NCBI RefSeq assembly: GCF_027947575.1
Contig: NZ_CP116256.1
Span: 4,960,001-5,024,000, forward strand
Reading direction: 5' to 3'
DNA length: 64,000 nucleotides
Source: Streptomyces rubrogriseus
GTDB lineage: Bacteria > Actinomycetota > Actinomycetes > Streptomycetales > Streptomycetaceae
In this document: piece by piece, positions 43,480-52,967 of the stretch
Layout: each line of letters begins with the position of its first letter
How positions within the stretch are numbered: the first letter of the stretch is position 1
Program-made: the position numbers and the translations under genes
Notes under the pieces: generated by a model
The model's database searches: none
Seen by the model: only the letters and a program-made list of their open reading frames with translations
What the model was told of the DNA's origin: nothing

Positions 43480-43493
43480 TGGGAGCGCTCCCA
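43480..43493. promoter_or_regulatory. CebR-type operator
   Basis: TGGGAGCGCTCCCA is a perfect match to the published Streptomyces CebR (cellobiose-utilisation repressor) operator. It lies 18 bp upstream of the GNAT start and 77 bp upstream of the molybdopterin oxidoreductase start. No cellobiose genes are near, so this is an isolated site that may link these genes to cellulose use. Confidence 0.75.
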
Positions 43494-43570
43494 CAAGTGG
43501 CTCGCTTCGATCGGTGGCGCCCGGGTACCCGGCGGCCGGCAGTGCGACGTACGTGGGCGGGAGGCCGGCG

Positions 43571-46063
43571 ATGGAGGATGCGACGGACCGGATCGCGCGG
43601 CCGTGGGGCACACGGGTGCCCTACGGGCGGCACGAGACCTGGCCGGCCCGGGTGGACACGTTCCTCGCCGAAGGGGTGGAGCCCGGGGCGGTGCGGCGGT
43701 GGGTGCAGTCCGCGTCGATCCTGCACTCGGACGGCGACGCCATGGACATCGCGGTGGCCGACGGCCGCATGGTGGGCGTACGGGGCCGGGACGTGGACCG
43801 GGTCAACCGGGGGCGGCTCGGCCCGAAGGACCTGTTCGGCTGGCAGGCCAACGCCTCCCGTGACCGGCTGACCCGGCCGCTGGTGCGGCGGGACGGGCAG
43901 CTGGTGGAGACGGACTGGGACACCGCGATGGACCTGGTGGCCGCCCGCTCGCGCGAACTGCTGGACTCGCGCGGGCCGGGCTCGATCGGGTTCTACACGA
44001 GCGGTCAGCTGTTCCTGGAGGAGTACTACACCCTCGCGGTCCTGGCCCGGGCCGGCATCGGCACCAACCACCTCGACGGCAACACCCGGCTGTGCACGGC
44101 CACGGCCGCGGAGGCGTTGAAGGAGACCTTCGGCTGCGACGGGCAGCCCGGCAGTTACGACGACTTCGACCACGCCGACGTGGTCGCGCTGTTCGGCCAC
44201 AACATCGCCGAGACCCAGCCCGTGCAGTGGATGCGGCTCCTCGACCGCCTGGAGGGCGCGGACCCGCCGCGGCTGCTGTGCGTGGACCCGCGCCCCACCC
44301 GCGTCGCCGAACACGCCGCCGTACACCTCGCGCCTCGCAGCGGCACCAACGTCGCCCTGCTCAACGCGCTGCTGCACGAGACGATCCGGCACGAGCGGAT
44401 CGACCGGGACTTCATCGACGCGCACACCGTCGGCTTCGAGGAACTGGCCGCCCGGGTCGCCGACTGCACGCCCAAGTGGGCGGCGGAGATCTGCGACGTG
44501 CCCGCCGCCCGGATCGAGGAGGCGGCCGAACTCGTCGGCACCGCCGAAGCGTTGGTCTCCACGGTCCTCCAGGGTGTCTACCAGTCCCACCAGGCGACCG
44601 CCGCCGCCGTCCAGGTCAACAACCTGCACCTGATCCGCGGGATGCTGGGCCGGCCCGGTGCCGGGCTCCTCCAGATGAACGGCCAGCCCACCGCCCAGAA
44701 CACCCGCGAGTGCGGGGCCAACGGCGACCTGCCGGGCTTCCGCAACTGGCAGAACGACGCCCACGTGGCCGACCTGGCCCGGGTGTGGAACGTCGAGCCG
44801 GAGACCGTCCCGCACTTCGCGCCGCCGACCCACGCGATGCAGATCTTCCGGTACGCCGAGCAGGGCTCGCTGCGGATGCTGTGGATCAGCGGAACCAACC
44901 CCGCCGTCTCGATGCCCGAACTGCCGCGCATACGCTCGATCCTGTCGCAGGAGCGGCTGTTCACGGTCGTACAGGACCTCTACCTGACGGAGACGGCGCG
45001 GCTGGCCGACGTGGTGCTGCCCGCCGCGACCTGGGGCGAGAAGACCGGCGCGCTCACCAACGCGGACCGCACGGTGCACCTGTCCTGCAAGGCGGTGGAG
45101 CCGCCCGGTGAGGCCAGGCCCGACCTGGACATCTTCCTGGACTACGCACGGCGCATGGACTTCCGGGACAAGGACGGCGGGCCGCTGATCACCTGGGACG
45201 ACCCGGAGTCGGCGTTCGAGGCGTGGAAGCGGTGCAGCGCGGGCCGACCCTGCGACTACACGGGCCTGTCCTACGCCAGGCTGCGCGACACCAGCGGCAC
45301 CCAGTGGCCCTGCGACGACCGCGCGCCCGAGGGGACGGCTCGGCTCTACACGGACGGCATCAGCTGGGCCCACCCCGACATGTGCGAGAGCTACGGCAAG
45401 GACCTGGAGACCGGGGCCTCGCAGGAGGTCGTGGAGTACCGCTCCCTCAACCCCGACGGCAGGGCGATGCTCAAGGCCGCCGCCTATCTGCCGCCGCACG
45501 AGGAGCCGGACGAGGAGTACCCGTTCCAGCTGACGACGGGGCGGACGCTCTACCACTTCCACACCCGGACGAAGACGGGGCGCGCGCCCCAGCTCAACGA
45601 CGCGGCCCCCGACGTGTGGGTGGAGGTCTCCGCCGGGGACGCGGAGCGGCTCGGCCTCGGCGAGGGCGACCTGGTCGAGGTCACCAGCAGGCGCGGCTCC
45701 CTGCGCGGGCGGCTGCGGGTGACCGGCATCCGGACAGGGCTGCTGTTCGTGCCGTTCCACTACGGCTACTGGGACACCGCGGGCGGGTCGGGGCCGGGCC
45801 CGGACACCCCCGGGCGGGCCGCGAACGAGACCACGGTCACCGACTGGGACCCGGCTTCCAAGCAGCCGCTGTTCAAGACGGCCTCGGCCGCGCTCACCCT
45901 CGTGGAGCGCGGGGGCGGACGGCCCTCCCCGGCGCCGACCACCACCGCGTCCGCACCGGTCGCCGCCGGTGCAGCCCCGCCCACCTCGGGCGGTCCGGCG
46001 GCGCGCACGACGGAGCAGGAGCCCACCGAGTTCCCACACGGCCACGAGGAAGGCGCCCGGTGA
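43571..46063 (+). CDS. Molybdopterin-dependent oxidoreductase (formate dehydrogenase/NapA-like) lacking the [4Fe-4S] motif
   Basis: The 830-residue protein has the molybdopterin oxidoreductase core (about 100-620) and a dinucleotide-binding beta-barrel at 670-800 (FQLTTGRTLYHFHTRT). Cys175 in GNTRLCTATAAEAL is the likely Mo ligand. At the N-terminus, where relatives carry a CxxCxxxC cluster before the core, this one reads RRWVQSASILHSDGDAMDI with no such cysteines. It therefore probably lacks the [4Fe-4S] cluster. A long Pro/Ala/Thr tail ends the chain. GGGAGG is 7 bp before the ATG. Its stop overlaps the next gene (GTGA). Substrate and electron acceptor are unknown. Confidence 0.85.
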   Translation: MEDATDRIARPWGTRVPYGRHETWPARVDTFLAEGVEPGAVRRWVQSASILHSDGDAMDIAVADGRMVGVRGRDVDRVNRGRLGPKDLFGWQANASRDRLTRPLVRRDGQLVETDWDTAMDLVAARSRELLDSRGPGSIGFYTSGQLFLEEYYTLAVLARAGIGTNHLDGNTRLCTATAAEALKETFGCDGQPGSYDDFDHADVVALFGHNIAETQPVQWMRLLDRLEGADPPRLLCVDPRPTRVAEHAAVHLAPRSGTNVALLNALLHETIRHERIDRDFIDAHTVGFEELAARVADCTPKWAAEICDVPAARIEEAAELVGTAEALVSTVLQGVYQSHQATAAAVQVNNLHLIRGMLGRPGAGLLQMNGQPTAQNTRECGANGDLPGFRNWQNDAHVADLARVWNVEPETVPHFAPPTHAMQIFRYAEQGSLRMLWISGTNPAVSMPELPRIRSILSQERLFTVVQDLYLTETARLADVVLPAATWGEKTGALTNADRTVHLSCKAVEPPGEARPDLDIFLDYARRMDFRDKDGGPLITWDDPESAFEAWKRCSAGRPCDYTGLSYARLRDTSGTQWPCDDRAPEGTARLYTDGISWAHPDMCESYGKDLETGASQEVVEYRSLNPDGRAMLKAAAYLPPHEEPDEEYPFQLTTGRTLYHFHTRTKTGRAPQLNDAAPDVWVEVSAGDAERLGLGEGDLVEVTSRRGSLRGRLRVTGIRTGLLFVPFHYGYWDTAGGSGPGPDTPGRAANETTVTDWDPASKQPLFKTASAALTLVERGGGRPSPAPTTTASAPVAAGAAPPTSGGPAARTTEQEPTEFPHGHEEGAR

Positions 46064-46551
46064 ACGGCATCGACCTGACCCTGCGCACGCTGCACCGCGG
46101 CGAACGCCATCTGGCGCACGACCTGGTGACCGTCGCCGAGCGGCACCGCACCGAGCACGAGGTCCACCATGTCGCCACCGACCTCGCCCGCTGGTCCCGC
46201 GAGCACATGCGGCAGCTCGCCGAGACCGCCGCGGAGCGCGGCGTGAAGCTGGGCGAGCCGCCGGACCACTCCACGGACGGCGTCTTCGCGACCCTGCGCG
46301 AGAAGGCGTCCGAGGCGGTCGTGCACCGGCCGGAGCCGGGCCTGCTCCTCCTGCGCGACCTGCGCGAGCTGCATGTCCGCGCGGCGGAGAACTCGCTGCA
46401 CTGGGAGATGCTGTCCCAGGCCGCCCAGGCGTCCAGGGACAGCGCACTGCTGACGCTCGCCTCCTCCTGCCACCCGCAGACACTGCGCCAGATGCGCTGG
46501 ACCAACACCATGATCAAAAACCTGGCGCCGCAGGTCCTCACCAGCCTCTGA
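46060..46551 (+). CDS. Helical 163-residue partner protein of the molybdopterin oxidoreductase
   Basis: The protein is predicted almost entirely helical, with heptad-like stretches and many His/Glu pairs (ERHRTEHEVHHVATDLARWS). It resembles a ferritin-like four-helix bundle that could bind metals, though no exact motif is certain. GTG 46060 overlaps the upstream stop, so it is made together with the oxidoreductase. It may be a chaperone, a metal-binding subunit or an electron-transfer partner. I do not recognise the family. Confidence 0.65.
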   Translation: MNGIDLTLRTLHRGERHLAHDLVTVAERHRTEHEVHHVATDLARWSREHMRQLAETAAERGVKLGEPPDHSTDGVFATLREKASEAVVHRPEPGLLLLRDLRELHVRAAENSLHWEMLSQAAQASRDSALLTLASSCHPQTLRQMRWTNTMIKNLAPQVLTSL

Positions 46552-46705
46552 GCTGCGTCCCGCCCGCCCGCTGCGGTGCCCGACACCGCCGGTGCGCCAC
46601 CGGACGCCGAATGGCGGCGGCGGGCCGTGGCACCTGATGATCCCAGTGGGGCACCAACCCCTGGTGTCCCCGTCGGTACCCCCTCCGAGAGAGCGAGACA
46701 GCGTC

Positions 46706-47239
46706 ATGAGTCTTCTGCGTCTGGCCGGCCGGCCGATGCTCGCCTCGATGTTCGTCGCGGGCGGCCTGCAGTCGCTGCGCAGGCCCCAGGACGTGGCACC
46801 GGCGGCCGAGCCGGTCGTGCGGCCGGTGGCCGACCGCGTACCGGTGCTGCCCGACAGCACCGAGCAACTCGTACGGCTCAACGGCGCCGTGCACGTGGTG
46901 GGCGGAATCATGCTCGGCATCGGCCGCTGTCCGCGGCTCGCGGCGCTGGCCCTCGCCGTGACGCTGGTCCCCACCACGCTGGCGGCGCACCGGTACTGGG
47001 AGGCGGAGGACCCGTCCGACCGCGCCCAGCAGCGTGTCCACTTCCTCAAGAACCTGTCCATGATGGGCGGGCTGCTGATCGCGGCCGACGACACGGGCAG
47101 CGCCCCCTCGCTGCTGTGGCGCGGCCGGCACGCCGCCCATGACCTCCGGCACGACGCCCACCTGGTGCACCGCTCGGTCCGGGCCGCGGCCGGCCCCGCG
47201 GCACGGGCGGGCGGTGTCCGGGCCAGGCTCGGGGCCTGA
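46706..47239 (+). CDS. DoxX-family membrane protein
   Basis: The 177-residue protein has about four hydrophobic segments and begins MSLLRLAGRPMLASMFVAGG, the usual DoxX opening. A polar loop contains AHRYWEAEDPSDRAQQRVHF. DoxX proteins take part in redox or thiosulfate metabolism, and in mycobacteria in thiol-stress complexes. GAGAGAG precedes the ATG. A basic tail follows the last helix. It reads with the hemerythrin gene 85 bp downstream. Confidence 0.85.
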   Translation: MSLLRLAGRPMLASMFVAGGLQSLRRPQDVAPAAEPVVRPVADRVPVLPDSTEQLVRLNGAVHVVGGIMLGIGRCPRLAALALAVTLVPTTLAAHRYWEAEDPSDRAQQRVHFLKNLSMMGGLLIAADDTGSAPSLLWRGRHAAHDLRHDAHLVHRSVRAAAGPAARAGGVRARLGA

Positions 47240-47324
47240 CCGGGCGTTAACCCGCCTCCTGCGGGGGGACCCGGGGCCCGTGGCGGTGAGTCCCGCAACC
47301 GCCACGACCCTCTTGGAGGTGGAC

Positions 47325-47888
47325 ATGGGACACGGAGGAAACGTCATCGACGAGCTGACGACCGATCACCGTGAGGTCGAGGAGCTCTTCGGCAGGATCG
47401 AGGCGCTGCCGCCCGGTCACAAGGACCGCAAGCTGTACGCCGATCAGGCCACGATCGAGCTGGTCCGGCACTCGGTGGCGGAGGAGGCGTATCTGTACCC
47501 GGCCGTCCGGGAGCACGTGCCGGGCGGCGGTGCTCTCGCGGACAAGGAGCTCGAGGACCACGCCGGGGCCGAGCAGATCATGAAGGACCTGGAGGGCTGC
47601 GCGGCGGACGACGCCGAGTTCGACCGGTTGATCGGCAAGCTGATGAGCGAGATCCGTGAGCACGTCGCCGACGAGGAGGGCAACCTGTTCCCGAGGCTGC
47701 GCGAGGCCTGCCCCGCGGACGCCCTGGACGAGTTGGGCGAGAAGGTCCGTCGGGCGAAGAAGACGGCGCCGACCCGGCCGCACCCGTCGACCCCGGACAA
47801 GCCGCCGATGAACAAGCTCCTCGCCCCCGGCGCGGGCATGGTCGACCGCGTGCGGGACGCGCTGTCGGGGCGGGGCAGGTCCGACTGA
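47325..47888 (+). CDS. Hemerythrin HHE-domain protein
   Basis: The 187-residue cytoplasmic protein carries the diiron ligand pattern His15, His49, Glu53, His79, Glu83, His113 and Glu117 in a four-helix bundle (residues 1-128), followed by a basic Pro-rich tail. It may store or sense oxygen, NO or iron. GGAGGT precedes the ATG. With DoxX and the formate dehydrogenase-like gene it suggests a redox-stress neighbourhood. A strong terminator lies 23 bp after the stop. Confidence 0.9.
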   Translation: MGHGGNVIDELTTDHREVEELFGRIEALPPGHKDRKLYADQATIELVRHSVAEEAYLYPAVREHVPGGGALADKELEDHAGAEQIMKDLEGCAADDAEFDRLIGKLMSEIREHVADEEGNLFPRLREACPADALDELGEKVRRAKKTAPTRPHPSTPDKPPMNKLLAPGAGMVDRVRDALSGRGRSD

Positions 47889-47911
47889 CTGAGCGGCCAC
47901 CGCCGGTTCAT

Positions 47912-47950
47912 GTGCGAAGGGTCCCGCCGCGGCGACGGGACCCTTCGCAC
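47912..47950 (+). terminator. 15-bp perfect stem terminator after hemerythrin
   Basis: GTGCGAAGGGTCCCG (47912-47926) pairs perfectly with 47936-47950 around a 9-nt loop. It can also pair with the duplicated arm at 47966-47980. It is well placed to end the hemerythrin transcript and lies between genes that converge on it. Confidence 0.85.
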
Positions 47951-47990
47951 GTATGCCGGAGGCGACGGGACCCTTCGCACCTATGCCGGA
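47931..47990. repeat. 30-bp tandem duplication of the terminator's 3' arm
   Basis: The units at 47931-47960 and 47961-47990 differ by one base (G to C at the twenty-first position of the second unit). Each carries the hairpin's distal arm followed by TATGCCGGA. This looks like replication slippage at a hairpin. Confidence 0.85.
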
Positions 47991-48029
47991 CGGGGCCCTC
48001 GCACGTGCCGGGTGACGGCAGGCTCACCC

Positions 48030-49064
48030 CTACGCCCACCACTCCCCCATCCGTTCCTCCGTCGGCTCCCGGGTCGCCGTCGGTACCGGGTCGGGCCGGT
48101 CGCGGAAGGCGGCGACGGTGCGCTCCAGGCCGTCCTGCCAGGTCACGCTCGGCAGCCAGCCGAAGATCTCGCGGGCGAAGCCGGTGACCGGCCGGGGCCG
48201 CGGGCGCTCGTCCCCGGCGTCCTCGACGAAGGCCAGCGGGGAGCGGGAGCCGGTCAGCTCGATCACCAGGCGGGCGATCTCCGCGGCGGTGGGCTCCTCG
48301 TCGCCGCCGATGTCCACGGGCCGCACCGACCGTCCGGCCGCGACCAGGAGTACGCCGTCGACCATGTCGTCGACGTAGCACAGGGGGTGCGTCCCGCTGC
48401 CGTTCCCGGGGACGGTGACCGGCCGGCCGGTCAGGGCCGCTTCGATCAGCGCGGCCGGTGTGCCCGCGCCGTCCGCCCGCATGCCGGGTCCGTAGCCGTC
48501 GAACAGCCGGACGATCCCGGCGTTCGAACCGTGGGCGCCCGCGTGTGCGGCGACCAGGGCCTCGGCGAACCGGACGGCCTCGGCGCAGGCACGGTGCGGG
48601 CCGACCGGGTCGGCGTCGTCCGCGGCGTCGCCGCGGGCGTCGGGTCCGCCCGGGGGCGAGGAGGCGAGGAGGAACCGGGCGCCGTCCCGGCCGGCCACGG
48701 ACAGCGCGGTGCGGGTGCCCAGGCTGCCCGCGTCGAGGGCTTCGACGGGCCGGTCCGGCCGGGCGGCCGGGGACGCGGGGCCCGCCAGGTGCAGGACCAG
48801 GTCGTAGGGGCCGGTGAGCGCGTCCGCGCAGCCGGGTGCGGAGATGTCCCGCTCCAGGAAGCGGAAGCCGGGGCGGCCCGCCAGGTGGGCCACCTTCTCG
48901 GCCCGCCCCGTGGAGAGGTTGTCCAGGCAGTCGACCTCGGCCCCCGCGTCCAGCAGCCGGGTGCACAGGTGCGAGCCGAGGAATCCGGCGCCGCCGGTCA
49001 CCAGGACGCGGTCCCAGGGCGTGCGGGGCTCCCCCCGTGGGCTGAACGCCGCCATCGGCATCAT
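48030..49064 (-). CDS. NAD-dependent epimerase/dehydratase-like protein, catalytic YxxxK missing
   Basis: The 344-residue extended-SDR protein has an intact Rossmann loop (TGGAGFLG, residues 23-30) and sugar-nucleotide-type motifs such as DCLDNLSTGR. At the active site of UXS/epimerase relatives one expects CYxxxK. Here residues 158-168 read RACAEAVRFAE, with alanine and valine in place of Tyr and Lys. The upstream serine-rich strand is also altered (LASSPPGGPDARG). Cofactor binding is therefore expected, but classical SDR catalysis is not. ATG 49064 has AAAGG upstream; a second ATG follows at once. Confidence 0.85.
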   Translation of the reverse strand: MMPMAAFSPRGEPRTPWDRVLVTGGAGFLGSHLCTRLLDAGAEVDCLDNLSTGRAEKVAHLAGRPGFRFLERDISAPGCADALTGPYDLVLHLAGPASPAARPDRPVEALDAGSLGTRTALSVAGRDGARFLLASSPPGGPDARGDAADDADPVGPHRACAEAVRFAEALVAAHAGAHGSNAGIVRLFDGYGPGMRADGAGTPAALIEAALTGRPVTVPGNGSGTHPLCYVDDMVDGVLLVAAGRSVRPVDIGGDEEPTAAEIARLVIELTGSRSPLAFVEDAGDERPRPRPVTGFAREIFGWLPSVTWQDGLERTVAAFRDRPDPVPTATREPTEERMGEWWA

Positions 49065-49433
49065 GAGGACGACCTTTCTCCCTCGGAGCGCTGAACAGCG
49101 TGCGCCGAGTGCCCCGCCGGGGCGCTCACATGCTCCGGCGCCCGCCACGGGACGACGGTCCGTGACCGCGGTCACGGACCGCGGGTGGTGCGCCGCCCGC
49201 CGCGGACCGCTGTGATCAAGCACACTCTTCGGCTCAAATGCGGCAGCGGCGGCGGCGGTTGGCCCGTCCGGGCCGTGGGCGGGGGCGCGGACCGACGACG
49301 ACTCGCCGGTCCCTTCTGCCACGATGGTCGGCGCCGTGTCCGGATCGGTGGAACAGCCGCGCAGCGCAGCCGGCCTACTCGTTCCCGTCCGCTTCCCCTA
49401 CGGGTCCCGCGACCCGCCTTCGAGTGGCGCACT
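49065..49433. other. Divergent epimerase/MFS intergenic region
   Basis: This 369-bp stretch contains a 26-bp perfect palindrome at 49156-49181 and no convincing coding sequence or ribosome-binding site other than those serving the flanking genes. It should hold both promoters, which I could not define. Confidence 0.6.
49156..49181. promoter_or_regulatory. 26-bp perfect palindrome, likely operator or hairpin
   Basis: The two 13-bp halves are exact reverse complements with no spacer. The left half is CGGTCCGTGACCG and the centre is at 49168/49169. It lies 91 bp upstream of the epimerase start and 252 bp before the MFS start. It does not match an operator I can name. Confidence 0.65.
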
Positions 49434-50747
49434 GTGTCTTCTTCCCCCGTCTCCGCCCCGCCGTCCCCTGTCGCCCCGCCGTCCGAGCCGTCCCGGTCGC
49501 CGTGGCGGTCCCTGAGACACCGCAGCATGCGCTGGTGGTCGGTCGCGAACTTCGTCTCGAACGCCGGTACGTGGATGCAGCTCACCGTGCAGAACCTGCT
49601 GGTCCTGCAGATCACCGGCTCCGCCGCGGCGACCGGTCTGTCGATGTCGGTCCAGGCTGCGCCCGCCCTGCTGATCAGTGTGTTCGGCGGCGCGGCCGTC
49701 GACCGCTGGCCGCGCAAACTGACCGCCGCGGTCAGCCAGGCACTGCTCGGAGCCGTCGCGTTCGTGACCGCGCTCATGGTGGCGCTCGACCGGCTCGACA
49801 TGGCCTCCCTGATGGTGCTGGCCGCCGTCACCGGCGTCATCGCCACGGTCGACGGCCCGGCGTGCTCCCTGCTGGGCAACGACCTCGTCCCGCGCGAGGA
49901 CGTGCCCTCCGCGATCGGGGTGGGCGCCCTGGTGCACCAGGCGGGCCGGCTCACGGGGGCCGCGCTCGCCGGTGTGACGGTCGGCTTCCTCGGCACGGCC
50001 GCCGCGTACGCCGCCAACGGCCTGTCGTTCCTGTTCGTGGCCTCGGTCATCCCCTTCCTGCGCCCGGCCCGGGGTGCGGTCAGGCATGCTGCGGCGGAGG
50101 AGGAACGCGGCACGAAGGACACCATGAGCGTGCGCGAGGGGCTGGCCTTCTTCGCGCGCCGCCCCCGGCTGCTGGCGCTGGCCGGTGTCACCGGGGTCAG
50201 CGCGGTCTTCGGGCGCAACTACCAGTTGACCCTGGCCGTGCTGGTCACCGGGCCGCTGGCGGGCGGCGCCGGGTCCTTCGGCACCGTGTCCACGGTGCTG
50301 GCGGTCGGCGGCATCGTCGGCGCCGTCCTGGGTGCCCGGCTGCGCCGCCCCTCGGTACGGGTGGTGGGCGCGCTGGCCGCGGCGGGTGGGCTGTTGCAGG
50401 TGGTGGCGGGGCTGTCGCCGTCGCTGGCCGTCCTGCTGGTGATGGTGCTGCCCATGGCCGTCGTGGAGTCCGTCTCCGACACCGCCGGTACGGCGGTGCT
50501 CCAGACCGACCCGCCCGCACACCTGCGGGGCCGGGTGCTGGGGGTGTGGGGCAGCATCGGCACGGTGTGGGGCCTGGGCGGGCCGCCCGCGCTGGGCCTC
50601 CTGATGGAGCTGGCCGGTGCCCGCGGCGCCCTGATCGCCGGTGGGTTGGTCATCGCCGGCACGATCGGCGCGGGCCACCTCCTGCGCGAACGCCGGGCGG
50701 CGGTGCCCAGGGTGTCCCCGGTGGCGAACCTGGAGACGGCTGCCTGA
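49434..50747 (+). CDS. MFS efflux transporter (MFS_3/EntS-like)
   Basis: The 437-residue protein has twelve predicted membrane segments after a 36-residue Ser/Pro/Arg-rich leader. It begins the transport domain with MRWWSVANFVSNAGTWMQ, as in the EntS/MFS_3 exporters. It shows FGGAAVDRWPRKLT as the cytoplasmic loop motif. GTG 49434 is chosen; a start at ATG 49539 directly at the transport domain is possible. It may export a siderophore, drug or metabolite. Confidence 0.85.
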   Translation: MSSSPVSAPPSPVAPPSEPSRSPWRSLRHRSMRWWSVANFVSNAGTWMQLTVQNLLVLQITGSAAATGLSMSVQAAPALLISVFGGAAVDRWPRKLTAAVSQALLGAVAFVTALMVALDRLDMASLMVLAAVTGVIATVDGPACSLLGNDLVPREDVPSAIGVGALVHQAGRLTGAALAGVTVGFLGTAAAYAANGLSFLFVASVIPFLRPARGAVRHAAAEEERGTKDTMSVREGLAFFARRPRLLALAGVTGVSAVFGRNYQLTLAVLVTGPLAGGAGSFGTVSTVLAVGGIVGAVLGARLRRPSVRVVGALAAAGGLLQVVAGLSPSLAVLLVMVLPMAVVESVSDTAGTAVLQTDPPAHLRGRVLGVWGSIGTVWGLGGPPALGLLMELAGARGALIAGGLVIAGTIGAGHLLRERRAAVPRVSPVANLETAA

Positions 50748-50795
50748 GGACCCGCCCGGCTCCGCGCGGACGTCCGCGCCCCCTCGCGCCGCGGG

Positions 50796-51323
50796 TCAGG
50801 CGACGAGTGCCCGGCCCGGGTCCAGCCGGGCCAGGAGCGCGGCGTGGTGCAGGGCGGCGACGGGGGCGACGAGGTCCGGGTGGCGCAGCAGGGCCGCCGC
50901 CCGGCGGTCGGCGTCGCCGGGTGCGAGCAGGCGGCGGAACTCCGCCGGTGTCCCGGCCGAGGGGCCGCCCTCGGCCAGCGCGGCCACGGCCGGCCCGGCG
51001 AGCGCCGGGTCGGTCAGCAGGCAGGCCGCCCAGCTGGCGACGACCTCGTCCACCCAGGTCCGCCAGGCGTCCGCGTCCGGGTCGGTGGGCGTCGCGCCGT
51101 CGGCTCCCGTGATCCAGTCGAGCCGGGCGGAGCCTCCGGGGCCCGCCACGCCCAGCAGCGCCACGTCCATCGGGGTCGGATAGCGCAGCCGGGCGGCGAC
51201 CGTCACGGCCTGCCGCGCCTGCACCTCGCACAGGGCGTCGGCCAGGGCGCCGCCGGACGCCGGGTAGGCGCGGACGAGCCACTGTGCGGTCGCCGCGATG
51301 ACGGGGGAGAGATCTGTGTGCAC
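50796..51323 (-). CDS. Hypothetical protein, 175 residues, helix-rich
   Basis: The product from GTG 51323 begins MHTDLSPVIAATAQWLVRAY and is alanine- and leucine-rich with several amphipathic helices (LRHPDLVAPVAALHHAALLA). No enzyme motif is visible. The start has only a weak ribosome-binding site, and upstream in-frame GTGs could extend it by about 20 residues. It diverges from the SLC13-type permease. Confidence 0.55.
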   Translation of the reverse strand: MHTDLSPVIAATAQWLVRAYPASGGALADALCEVQARQAVTVAARLRYPTPMDVALLGVAGPGGSARLDWITGADGATPTDPDADAWRTWVDEVVASWAACLLTDPALAGPAVAALAEGGPSAGTPAEFRRLLAPGDADRRAAALLRHPDLVAPVAALHHAALLARLDPGRALVA

Positions 51324-51539
51324 TGCCGGGCCGTCCGAACTGCTCGTCGTGGGGAACACGGGGTCCGTGGAAACGGTAGCCCGCGGCGCACCGCCGGGAA
51401 CATGGCCCGGCTCCCGCCCGGGGCGTGGCCTCGGCCACACCATGGCGTACGGATCCGTGCCCGCCCGGGGGATGCGATCCTGGAGCGCGTTCGCCGATCG
51501 GCAAAGTCCCGCCCGGCCCACCGGTGTGGAGGAACAGTC

Positions 51540-52934
<1,395 letters not shown>

Positions 52935-52967
52935 CGCCCGCGGCACCGCCGCCCGCCGGACATCCGC

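Noticed and set aside
43461..43611. Longer GNAT start covering the CebR-type operator
   Set aside because: The extra 50 residues have no acetyltransferase character and would place a perfect operator inside coding sequence.
42731..46483. A 1,250-codon minus-strand frame opposite the molybdopterin oxidoreductase
   Set aside because: It lies antisense to a gene with clear catalytic motifs and reads like a GC-bias shadow.
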